DNA of 64,000 nucleotides from an uncultured Bacteroidales bacterium (GTDB lineage Bacteria > Bacteroidota > Bacteroidia > Bacteroidales > P3), in NCBI GenBank assembly GCA_900317955.1, contig ONIP01000004.1, positions 1 to 64,000 on the forward strand. The letters run 5' to 3'. The stretch's first letter is position 1, and the number at the start of each line of letters is the position of its first letter. Both the position numbers and the translations under genes were made by a program. A model generated the notes under the pieces. It did not search any database, was not told the origin of the DNA, and worked only from the letters and a program-made list of their open reading frames with translations. Below, in pieces: positions 15,362 to 23,058 of this stretch.

Positions 15362-17176
15362 TTATTTAATAGAAATTGCACCAAATTTACAGTTGTTGAT
15401 ACAGGCACCGCACTTGATACACTTGGTGCTGTCGATAACCATCGAAGCCAGTTTGTGGCCGGGAGCGATATAATCGGTGCGGGTAATGGCCTCTACGGGG
15501 CAGCCCTTGGCGCACTTGCCGCAGCCAATGCACTTCTCGCGGTCGATAACATAGCTCATGAGTTTCTTGCAGACACCGGCACGGCACTTCTTGTCAACTA
15601 CGTGCTCCACATACTCATCCCAGAAGTTGTCAAGGGTTGAGAGTACGGGGTTCGGTGAAGTCTGACCAAGTCCGCAGAGAGCGGTATCCTTGATAACGGC
15701 TGCAAGGTTACGGAGCTCTTCGAGGTCTTCCATCGTACCGCGGCCGTCGGTAATCTTCTCAAGGATTTCGCACAGGCGCTTGTTACCAATACGGCAGGGC
15801 GAGCACTTACCGCAGCTCTCCTCGCAGGTGAACTCAAGGTAGAACTTAGCAATAGCGGGCATACAGCTGGTCTCGTCCATGACAACCATACCACCGGAAC
15901 CCATCATCGAGCCGGCTGCTACAAGGCTGTCATAGTCAATGGCTGTGTCAAGGTGCTTGGCTGTCAAGCAACCACCCGAAGGACCACCGGTCTGGACGGC
16001 TTTGAACTGACGGCCATCCTTGATGCCACCACCAATTTCATAAATAATCTCACGCAGGGTGATTCCCATAGGAACCTCAATCAAACCTACGTTGTTAATC
16101 TGACCGGCAAGGGCAAACACTTTCGTACCTTTCGACTTCTCGGTACCAATCTTGTTGAACCAGTCAGCACCCTTGGTGATAATAACGGGAACATTGGCGA
16201 AAGTCTCAACGTTATTAACGTTGGAGGGCTTGCCCATATAACCGCTCACTGCAGGGAATGGGGGTTTCAGAGTAGGCTCACCACGCTGGCCTTCCATCGA
16301 GTGGATCAGAGCTGTCTCTTCACCGCAAACGAAAGCACCTGCACCGTAGCGGAGCTCAATGTCGAAATTGAAACCAGTGCCGAGGATGTCTTCACCCAGC
16401 AGGCCGTATTCGCGAGCCTGGTTGATGGCAATCTTCAGGCGCTCAATGGCCAGAGGATATTCAGCACGGATATAAACCAAACCCTTGGTGGCTCCGATAG
16501 CGTAGCCGCAGATGGCCATAGCCTCGACGATGCTGTTGGGGTCGCCTTCCAAAATCGAACGGTCCATGAATGCGCCGGGGTCGCCCTCGTCAGCATTGCA
16601 GATAACATACTTCTGGTCAGCCTTGTTCTTGGCGCAGAGTTCCCATTTCAAACCAGTGGGGAAACCGGCACCGCCACGGCCACGGAGACCCGAAGCCTTC
16701 ATCTCGGCAATAACCTGCTCGGGAGTCATCTCGGTCAAGCACTTGGCCAAACCTTCATAACCTCCGCGGGAAATGCTCTCTTCAATATTCTCGGGATCTA
16801 CAAAACCGCAGTTACGCAGGGCTATACGGATTTGCTTCTTGTAGAAATCCATGTGTTTGGAGTCGCTCACATGCTCTTTGTTCTCGGGGTTGAGATAGAG
16901 CAACTCGGGAACCTTACGACCCTTAATCAAATGTTCCTCAACAATGCGACGCACATCCTCAGGTTTCACCTGTGTGTAGAATGTGTTGTCAGGCATAATC
17001 TTCACAATGGGGCCCTTCTCGCAGAATCCGAAGCAACCGGTCTTGATTACCTGCACCTCGTCCTGAAGGTTCTTCTCTTTAAGTATTGTGTGGAAGTTTT
17101 CTATAATATCCAAGCTGTTGCTAGACTTACATCCAGTACCGCCACAGATGAGAACGTGCATTTTGTACTTTGCCAT
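15362..17176 (-). CDS. hydB: NADH-dependent [FeFe] hydrogenase, NuoF-like flavoprotein subunit
   Basis: A 604 aa subunit. In order: an N-terminal thioredoxin-like 2Fe-2S domain (CGGTGCKSS and GCFGFCEKGP, residues 1-100), the NuoF FMN/NADH module with the glycine-rich GRGGAGFPTGLKWE and NADEGDPGAFMDR, an SLBB segment, the NuoF 4Fe-4S site ESCGKCSPCRIG, and a C-terminal pair of 4Fe-4S motifs, CIGCGKCAKGCP and CIKCGACINNCK. It oxidises or reduces NAD(H) and is where bifurcation is thought to take place in HydABC enzymes. It lies 18 bp after the small ferredoxin gene and 74 bp before hydA. Confidence 0.95.
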   Translation of the reverse strand: MAKYKMHVLICGGTGCKSSNSLDIIENFHTILKEKNLQDEVQVIKTGCFGFCEKGPIVKIMPDNTFYTQVKPEDVRRIVEEHLIKGRKVPELLYLNPENKEHVSDSKHMDFYKKQIRIALRNCGFVDPENIEESISRGGYEGLAKCLTEMTPEQVIAEMKASGLRGRGGAGFPTGLKWELCAKNKADQKYVICNADEGDPGAFMDRSILEGDPNSIVEAMAICGYAIGATKGLVYIRAEYPLAIERLKIAINQAREYGLLGEDILGTGFNFDIELRYGAGAFVCGEETALIHSMEGQRGEPTLKPPFPAVSGYMGKPSNVNNVETFANVPVIITKGADWFNKIGTEKSKGTKVFALAGQINNVGLIEVPMGITLREIIYEIGGGIKDGRQFKAVQTGGPSGGCLTAKHLDTAIDYDSLVAAGSMMGSGGMVVMDETSCMPAIAKFYLEFTCEESCGKCSPCRIGNKRLCEILEKITDGRGTMEDLEELRNLAAVIKDTALCGLGQTSPNPVLSTLDNFWDEYVEHVVDKKCRAGVCKKLMSYVIDREKCIGCGKCAKGCPVEAITRTDYIAPGHKLASMVIDSTKCIKCGACINNCKFGAISIK

Positions 17177-17194
17177 AGTGTACCCTCCGATTTT

Positions 17195-17590
17195 TTACTT
17201 GTCAATGGTTTCGTAATTGACAGGAATGATACCTTCAACCAATTCGCCGTTCATGACATATTTGGTCAGGATCTCGTCAGCGCGGTTGTTGTCTACATGT
17301 CCGAACACAATGGGGTCTTTCCCAGGAATACGTACTTCCAGGGTCGGCTCTGCGTGGCAATATCCCATGCATCCCGTCTGGGTGAATACGGCGGCAATCT
17401 TGAGCTCTTCAGCCTTAGCCATCATGTGTTCCATTACCTGCTTGGCTCCTGCGGCTATTCCGCAAGTGGCCATTGCGACTTTAATTTGCACAAGCGACTC
17501 GGGATTCTCTGCCTTCTCGCGGACATCCAGACTCGACTGAAGCTTCTCTCTCATTGCTTTGAGGTCAGCTAATGATTTTACTTTTGTCAT
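17195..17590 (-). CDS. Small 2Fe-2S ferredoxin-domain protein of the hydrogenase operon
   Basis: A 131 aa protein with a thioredoxin-like 2Fe-2S fold: MATCGIAAGAKQV supplies the first Cys and QTGCMGYCHAEP the last pair. It is the first gene of the hydrogenase operon and resembles the N-terminal domain of HydB and NuoE-type subunits. Similar small subunits accompany HydABC in many anaerobes, probably as an extra electron carrier. The residues 1-35 are a helical arm (LADLKAMREKLQSSL). A well-formed promoter lies about 115 bp upstream. Confidence 0.85.
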   Translation of the reverse strand: MTKVKSLADLKAMREKLQSSLDVREKAENPESLVQIKVAMATCGIAAGAKQVMEHMMAKAEELKIAAVFTQTGCMGYCHAEPTLEVRIPGKDPIVFGHVDNNRADEILTKYVMNGELVEGIIPVNYETIDK

Positions 17591-17705
17591 ATGAAAACTC
17601 CTTGTTTTTGGATTAATTTATGGATTAATTTTTCTGTTAAAATATATTATACCTGTTTATACTACAAATATTTACATACTTAACATTACATCAAGCATGT
17701 CCTGC

Positions 17706-17736
17706 AAAGATACACATTTTATTTCATTACGCAAAA
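17706..17736 (-). promoter_or_regulatory. Promoter of the hydrogenase operon
   Basis: On the minus strand TTTG (17733-17736) is followed after exactly 19 bp by TATCTTTG (17706-17713), a perfect Bacteroidota -33/-7 pair. The start codon is about 115 bp further on, leaving a sizeable AT-rich leader that could carry regulation. Confidence 0.8.
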
Positions 17737-17770
17737 TATTTTTTCCCATTGCGCGTTAAATCGGCACGTT

Positions 17771-19705
17771 ATGAACAAAAACCATTCTATTTCAGCACTT
17801 GAGGAGCAGGTCCAACTTCTTAAAATCGAGATGCAATACGAGCAGGAAGCCTACTCCCGCGCACTCCTATCCGGCCACTTCGCCACACAGATTCAGGAGG
17901 CCGCCTGCCGCTACCCCGTCTCCCTCGGCAACACTTCCTACAACACCCTCGACCAACTCACCCTCTCCGTCTCCTTCTCTCTCTCCGACGACGAACCCGA
18001 CACCGAATTCGAACCCGGCAAACCCGTCGCCTTCTTCTACCGCAACGACGACATGACCCTCCACGAACTCCCCTTCCAGTTCTACATCGAGCAAGTCGCC
18101 CCGGGCTCCCTCACCCTCGCAGTACCCAACCACTCCGCCCTCCAGTCCATCCGCTCCTCCGCCCAAATCAGGCTCCTCGGCATCCAAACCTGCGTCGACA
18201 CCACCAGCTATACCGTCATGCTCGACGCTCTCCACGACGCCATCCGCAGCTCCGACCCCAAATTCATCCACCTTCGCGAAACCCTCATCGGTCCCCTCTC
18301 TCCCACCTTCCGCCGTCTCCCGCCCCTCTCCTTTCCATGGCTCAACAACAGCCAGCAACAAGCCGTCCAGCGCGTCGTCGAAGCTCAGGAAGTGGCCATC
18401 GTCCACGGTCCTCCCGGCACCGGCAAAACCACCACCCTCGTCGAAGCCATCATCGAAACCCTCCAGCGCGAAACACAAGTCCTCGTCTGCGCCCCCAGCA
18501 ACGCCGCTGTCGACTGGATTAGCGAACAGCTTTCCCTCCGCGGAGTCCCCGTCCTGCGCATCGGCAACCCCATGCGTATCAGCACCAACATGCTCGATTG
18601 CAGCTACGAACGCCGTTTCGCCGCCCACCCCGACTACACCGAACTCTGGAACATCCGCCGCACCCTCCACCAGCCCCCTCACGACGGCCACCGCTCTCGC
18701 GAACAAGCCGCCCGCCTGGCCAAACTCCGCGACCGTGCCACCGAACTCGAACTCCGCATCCAGCAAGACCTCTTCAACCAAGCTCGCGTCATTTCCTCCA
18801 CCCTCATCGGCTCCGCCTACCGCATCCTCGACCGCCGCCGCTTCTCCTCCCTTTTCATCGACGAAGCCGCCCAAGCCCTCGAACCTGCCTGTTGGGCCGC
18901 CATCCTCAAAGCCGACCGCGTCATCTTCAGCGGTGACCACTGCCAACTGCCCCCCACCGTCAAAAGCCCCGAAGCCGCCCGCCGTGGCCTCGGCTTCACG
19001 CTCATGCAGAAAATCGCCCGCACCAAACCCCTCTGCCTCTCCCTCCTCACCACGCAATATCGCATGAACCAGCACATCATGCAATTCTCCTCCCGCTGGT
19101 TCTATCACAACAACCTCACTGCCGCCCCACAAGTGGCCGACCGCCTCGTCTCTCCCCTCGACACTCCCATCACCTGGGTCGACACCTCCCAATGTCTCTT
19201 CTCCGAAAAACAAAACCGCTCCCTCAGCCGTTCCAACGCCGAAGAAGCCCGACTTCTCATCCACATCCTCCGCGACTACATCGAAATGATTGGCCCCTCA
19301 CGCATCCTCAACCAACGCGTCGACTTCGGCATCATCTCCCCCTACCGCGCACAGGTCCGTCTCATCCGACGACTACTCAAATGGCAGAAATTCTTCCGCT
19401 CCCTCCGCGGCCTAATCTCCGCAGCCACTGTCGACGGCTTCCAAGGACAGGAACGCGATGTCATCCTCATCAGCATGGTACGCGACAACGACCAAGGTGC
19501 CATCGGCTTCCTCAACGACCTCCGCCGCATGAACGTCGCCATCACCCGCGCCCGCATGAAACTCATCATCGTCGGCAACGCTCAAACCCTCTCCCGCCAC
19601 CGTTTCTACGCCCAACTCATCGAACACTTCCAAGCCCACGGCGACTTCATCACCCTTCCCCCGCCCGACAACACTGAACCTCAGCAACCCGTCTCCGAAT
19701 CCTGA
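17771..19705 (+). CDS. UPF1/IGHMBP2-like superfamily 1 DNA/RNA helicase
   Basis: A 644 aa AAA_11/AAA_12 helicase. A non-helicase N-terminal domain (about 1-185) is followed by PWLNNSQQQAVQRVV (Q motif), Walker A GPPGTGKTT near residue 216, motif Ia CAPSNAAVDWI, Walker B FIDEAAQALEP, motif III GDHCQLPPTV, motif IV QYRMNQHIMQFSS, motif V TVDGFQGQERDVI and motif VI NVAITRARMKLIIVG. This order is that of the Upf1-like SF1B helicases, which unwind 5'-3'. The cellular job in bacteria is not established. The coding strand is extremely C-rich at third positions, which creates a long spurious antisense frame. Confidence 0.9.
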   Translation: MNKNHSISALEEQVQLLKIEMQYEQEAYSRALLSGHFATQIQEAACRYPVSLGNTSYNTLDQLTLSVSFSLSDDEPDTEFEPGKPVAFFYRNDDMTLHELPFQFYIEQVAPGSLTLAVPNHSALQSIRSSAQIRLLGIQTCVDTTSYTVMLDALHDAIRSSDPKFIHLRETLIGPLSPTFRRLPPLSFPWLNNSQQQAVQRVVEAQEVAIVHGPPGTGKTTTLVEAIIETLQRETQVLVCAPSNAAVDWISEQLSLRGVPVLRIGNPMRISTNMLDCSYERRFAAHPDYTELWNIRRTLHQPPHDGHRSREQAARLAKLRDRATELELRIQQDLFNQARVISSTLIGSAYRILDRRRFSSLFIDEAAQALEPACWAAILKADRVIFSGDHCQLPPTVKSPEAARRGLGFTLMQKIARTKPLCLSLLTTQYRMNQHIMQFSSRWFYHNNLTAAPQVADRLVSPLDTPITWVDTSQCLFSEKQNRSLSRSNAEEARLLIHILRDYIEMIGPSRILNQRVDFGIISPYRAQVRLIRRLLKWQKFFRSLRGLISAATVDGFQGQERDVILISMVRDNDQGAIGFLNDLRRMNVAITRARMKLIIVGNAQTLSRHRFYAQLIEHFQAHGDFITLPPPDNTEPQQPVSES

Positions 19706-19743
19706 CCCCCTACCCCCGATTCCCTCTTGGCAAAACAATAAGC

Positions 19744-19777
19744 AAGGGCACCCACGAAATTCTTCACGGATGCCCTT
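19744..19777. terminator. Bidirectional terminator between convergent genes
   Basis: AAGGGCA (19744-19750) and TGCCCTT (19771-19777) form a stem with a 20-base loop in the gap between the helicase and the convergent lipoprotein gene. A pyrimidine-rich tract, TCCCTTTT, follows on the plus strand. Confidence 0.6.
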
Positions 19778-19827
19778 TCCCTTTTACAGGCCTTACGCCT
19801 GTCTATTTTGTGTGAGTCATCTTCACG

Positions 19828-21336
19828 CTATCTCACTTCGTAAACCAAACGTACGGACATACCCCAATGCGGATAGCCTTTGTTCTGACCTTCGCTATAA
19901 ATATAATCATTGCCGAACTTAAAGCAGTAAGCATACTCATAGCTATTATTATAAACAGTAGAAGTCGACCAATAGTAACCAAAGGATCCGTATTGACTAA
20001 CGGCTGTTCCCTCTCGGTGACCAGCAGCTGGGAAGAAAACAGCACCAGAAGCCTCCATCTTAGCCCACTTGGTAACATCATAAGAATTCTGATTCCAACC
20101 ATTAACATAGCCCGACGTAAAGGTACAGTCTGAAGGTAAAGTCCATACATCCGGCAAAAGCACCACACCGTGAACTCCATTCACCGTCGCAGTGGCTCTT
20201 TTATCGCTAGCATCGTCACGCCCATTAAGAACGTATGCCCACTCTTCCTTTGACAGGGTGCTCCAAATGTCAGCATTCCCACCACCGTTTGAAACAGCAT
20301 TGGCAGCCCAATCGGAAAAATTAGTATAGTTTTCATCCGGAGATGTGCGGGTCGGTGCGTTACCAGTACCCCAGCCGAATAGATCCATTACACCGTTGTT
20401 GCTGTTGTTGCTACTGCCAAGATAATCGTACTGATTGGCGGCAAACTGCCAAGTCTGGTTGGTTACATTATATTGTAGGTTGCCTTTCGAGAAACGCACC
20501 TTCTTTGTTGCCGACACGGAGAATTCACCGTTGAGGACGCCTTCTGTCGGTAGGAAGGTTACGCTGGTTTTGCTAAGGTCGATAGTGGTATACTGGCTAC
20601 GATTGACGGGCACTGCGGAAGCATTATTCTTGTGTGTTAATGTGCTGACGCAACCTTTACTGTCGGTCAGTTCAAGGTCAAGGCCAGTGTAGCTGCCTGC
20701 GGGGAGGGTAATCCACACAACGCCACCGTTGGCAAGAGACTGGCTGCACTGCACCGTGATGGTGTTACCCCCCGATGTAGGAGTACTTGCTCCATCGATA
20801 TAACTAACTATCGAGGTGCCAGTCACCTGCTGGTTAACCGTAAGCTTGACGGAGGCAAGTGTGGTATTGGCTTTCGCTGGCAAAACAATTTTCAGCAATC
20901 CGCAAAGATTCTTGAAATTAAGCGTCTTGGAGGTGGACTCTGCATACATCGGGAAACCATCGGGCGACCCGTTGGTATTGGTCTGGATGGCAGGAAGCAT
21001 AATCGTTGTTGCCGACTGTGCAATCGAAGCCGGATAAATGGCTTTATACGGACCGCTACCCAAACTAACATTGCTGGAGAGAACGGTATTGGTACCACCA
21101 CTCTGAGAAGCGGTAAAGTCACCATTAGCAGTATTGCTATATATTTTCACCATATCTCCATCCTGCCAATAAAGGTAGCCATTACTCTGGAGCGAAGTCT
21201 TTGCATGAATATCGGTGCAGTCCTCCATCGTGGCTTTAAACTGAACGTCACCGTCATTCTCCTTTGAACAGGACACCGTCATCATAAGTGCCGACATGGA
21301 CACAACCGTAACAATAGAAACAAATATCTTCTTCAT
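19828..21336 (-). CDS. Fimbrillin-like surface lipoprotein with SUMF/lectin-like C-terminal domain
   Basis: A 502 aa lipoprotein: signal peptide with lipobox Cys23 followed by SKEND, which resembles the Lys/Asp/Glu surface-export signal of Bacteroidota lipoproteins. Residues about 30-245 form a fimbrillin-type domain, marked by PMYAESTSKTLNFKNLCGLLKI. Residues about 265-502 form a second domain opening with GEFSVSATKKVRFSKGNLQY and ending MSVRLVYEV, as in formylglycine-enzyme or C-type-lectin-like domains. The protein at 26.6 kb has the same two domains. It follows a 71 aa peptide gene by 25 bp. Ligand and role are unknown. Confidence 0.78.
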   Translation of the reverse strand: MKKIFVSIVTVVSMSALMMTVSCSKENDGDVQFKATMEDCTDIHAKTSLQSNGYLYWQDGDMVKIYSNTANGDFTASQSGGTNTVLSSNVSLGSGPYKAIYPASIAQSATTIMLPAIQTNTNGSPDGFPMYAESTSKTLNFKNLCGLLKIVLPAKANTTLASVKLTVNQQVTGTSIVSYIDGASTPTSGGNTITVQCSQSLANGGVVWITLPAGSYTGLDLELTDSKGCVSTLTHKNNASAVPVNRSQYTTIDLSKTSVTFLPTEGVLNGEFSVSATKKVRFSKGNLQYNVTNQTWQFAANQYDYLGSSNNSNNGVMDLFGWGTGNAPTRTSPDENYTNFSDWAANAVSNGGGNADIWSTLSKEEWAYVLNGRDDASDKRATATVNGVHGVVLLPDVWTLPSDCTFTSGYVNGWNQNSYDVTKWAKMEASGAVFFPAAGHREGTAVSQYGSFGYYWSTSTVYNNSYEYAYCFKFGNDYIYSEGQNKGYPHWGMSVRLVYEVR

Positions 21337-21361
21337 CTGAACCTAACTATTTTAATTAATA

Positions 21362-21577
21362 TTAAAACAAATCACTTCCATTAATGATTATGCCGTTGTT
21401 ATCTACACTCTCATTTCTATTCTGCAAATCATCAGATGCAGGAAAAATTTGTTCTCCTGCCGAGCCCTTGTACGGGGATGATGCCTCAAAACCTCTTTCT
21501 ACTAAGAAATCCACAGCTGTAACTTTAGGAGACACATACGCTCCTTTCTTTGAATATAAAATTGATTGTCTCATCAT
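21362..21577 (-). CDS. Small VERGF-motif peptide upstream of lipoprotein
   Basis: A 71 aa peptide of unknown function. The N-terminus is basic (MMRQSILYSKKGAYVSPKV), followed by TAVDFLVERGFEASSPY and an acidic, Asn-rich tail. It has no signal peptide. The segment Y-V-S-P-K-V-T-A-V-x-F-x-V-E-R-G-F-E-x-S is shared with the peptide at 28578-28739 and more loosely with those at 28384-28548 and 33706-33885, all of which precede fimbrillin-like lipoprotein genes. I chose the Met at 21577; an upstream extension to 21634 is not shared with the relatives. A good promoter lies at 21769-21799. Confidence 0.7.
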   Translation of the reverse strand: MMRQSILYSKKGAYVSPKVTAVDFLVERGFEASSPYKGSAGEQIFPASDDLQNRNESVDNNGIIINGSDLF

Positions 21578-21768
21578 TTTTGATACTTTATTTTTATGAT
21601 TATTTATAATTTCATATTGACATTCGACAAACAAAAATCGAATATGGTAATATTAATTATTCCTAAAATCAAAACCAGATTTGCACCTGAATGCTCTGCC
21701 GAAAACCAATCAACTACCCAATCTGACAACTTCTTACACCTCATTTAACACTACCATACACAACGGCG

Positions 21769-21799
21769 CAAAGGTAAAACATTTTTTTTGAATCACAAA
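21769..21799 (-). promoter_or_regulatory. Promoter of the peptide-lipoprotein operon
   Basis: On the minus strand TTTG (21796-21799) is followed after 19 bp by TACCTTTG (21769-21776), a full match to the Bacteroidota promoter. It predicts a leader of about 185 nt before the peptide gene. Confidence 0.75.
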
Positions 21800-21821
21800 A
21801 AAATTATCAACAATTAAGAAT

Positions 21822-21889
21822 AGCTTCCCACCACCACTCATAGCAAGCTTCCCACCACCACTCATAGCAAGCCTCCCACCCCTACCTCA
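21822..21889. repeat. 24-bp tandem repeat, about 2.8 copies
   Basis: Two perfect copies of a 24-bp unit beginning AGCTTCCCACCACCACTCAT lie at 21822-21845 and 21846-21869, followed by a degraded copy, AGCCTCCCACCCCTACCTCA. The array sits between the peptide operon promoter and the divergent gene at 22061. Its C-rich composition stands out from the AT-rich surroundings. Confidence 0.85.
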
Positions 21890-22060
21890 TCCTCATGCCG
21901 CCCTGCCTTCGCTTTCCATCCGCAAATCCTGCGAGAAGTCTAAATGTTAAAAATTTTGCTGTCTCAAATACTTTGTGTACATTTGCAGTGCCAATTACGA
22001 AAGCATTTTATGTTAAAAATACATTTTAATTCAATTATTATCAACTAAAAAAGTACCAAT

Positions 22061-22870
22061 ATGAAAAAAGTAGTATTCGTTGCAGCCCTGATGCTGGCAT
22101 TCGTCGGAGCCAAAGCTCAGACCAACATTCAAGAAATGTACGACTTCAACCGTGGCCACCTTACCACCACCCTCGAGATGTTCAAGACCGACAACTACGG
22201 TAGCACTTTCTTCTTCAACGACATCTACCATCCTACCGACCAGATTACACCCACTGGCTACTACACCGAGATTGCCCGTGCCATCAACGTCTGGCAGCAC
22301 ACCGCCCTCGCACCCCTCAGCCTCCATGTAGAGTGGAACGGCGGCCAGTTCGCTTCCAACGCCTGGCTCTTCGGTGTTGAGTATTTCCTCCACAACGAGA
22401 GCTACACCAACACCTTCACCTTCGAACTCATGTACAAACGCATCAGCGGTCAGAAGCAGATCAACGAAATCCCCGCCGAATTCCGCGCCTATGACAAAGT
22501 CAGCGACATCCCCATCCAGTTCACCTTCGTCTGGGGCATGCAGAACCTCTTTGGCGTGAAGGGTCTTACTTTCAGCGGCTTCCTCGATGTCTGGGGCGAG
22601 AATAATAACTGGGTGATTACCCCTGATGTAATGGCTGAAGACGGCTCCATAGCCACTCCTGCCGTTGTCGAGAATACTAAACTCGTCATCCTCTCCGAAC
22701 CGCAGATTTGGTACAACATCGGTCAGCACTTTGGCTGCAACCACCTCATGATTGGTGGCGAAGTGGAACTGGCCTACAACTTCTCCGGTGGCTGGCGCGG
22801 CGGTGCCGACTTCCACAAGAACAAAGGCTTCAACGTGGCCCCCTGCGCTGGTATCAAATGGGCCTTCTAA
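22061..22870 (+). CDS. DUF5020 / Tsx-like outer-membrane channel
   Basis: A 269 aa protein with a clear signal peptide (KKVVFVAALMLAFVGAKAQ). The rest is a string of alternating, aromatic-rich beta strands ending WAF, as expected of a small outer-membrane barrel. Opening NIQEMYDFNRGHLTTTLEMFKTDNYGSTFFFNDIY and WVITPDVMAED match my memory of the DUF5020 family, related to the nucleoside channel Tsx. The gene 188 bp downstream is a purine permease, so a nucleoside or nucleobase route across the outer membrane is a reasonable inference. The two are separated by a 9-bp repeat array. Confidence 0.78.
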   Translation: MKKVVFVAALMLAFVGAKAQTNIQEMYDFNRGHLTTTLEMFKTDNYGSTFFFNDIYHPTDQITPTGYYTEIARAINVWQHTALAPLSLHVEWNGGQFASNAWLFGVEYFLHNESYTNTFTFELMYKRISGQKQINEIPAEFRAYDKVSDIPIQFTFVWGMQNLFGVKGLTFSGFLDVWGENNNWVITPDVMAEDGSIATPAVVENTKLVILSEPQIWYNIGQHFGCNHLMIGGEVELAYNFSGGWRGGADFHKNKGFNVAPCAGIKWAF

Positions 22871-22888
22871 ATAAAGAGCAAATAAAAG

Positions 22889-23057
22889 ACTAACGAATTC
22901 AAGGATTAAAGGATTAACGCATTAACACATTAACGAATTAACGAATTCAAAGATTCAAGGATTCAAGGATTAACGAATTAACACATTAACGAATTAACGA
23001 ATTAACGAATTCAAAGATTAACGCATTAACACATTAACGCATTAACACATTCAAAAC
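22889..23057. repeat. Degenerate 9-bp tandem repeat array
   Basis: About eighteen contiguous units of a 9-bp motif, consensus NATT(A/C)A(A/C)(C/G)N, with variants such as GATTAACGA, CATTAACAC and GATTCAAAG. The array fills almost the whole gap between the outer-membrane channel gene and the permease gene and stops 1 bp before the permease start codon. It contains no spacers, so it is not a CRISPR array. Confidence 0.88.
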
Positions 23058-23058
23058 C

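Noticed and set aside
15953-17572. Plus-strand frame of 539 aa opposite hydB
   Set aside because: It overlaps two genes with complete cofactor motifs on the minus strand and has no recognisable domain.
17867-19264. Long open frame antisense to the helicase gene (465 aa)
   Set aside because: The plus strand encodes a helicase with every SF1 motif in order. The antisense frame is a by-product of C-rich third positions and its translation is a low-complexity Gly/Asp/Glu/Val string.
22889-23057. 9-bp array as CRISPR or as a coding repeat
   Set aside because: Units are contiguous and degenerate without spacers, and stop codons interrupt most frames.
22871-23058. Purine riboswitch upstream of the permease
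   Set aside because: The leader is filled with the 9-bp repeat and none of the conserved purine-aptamer loop sequences is visible.
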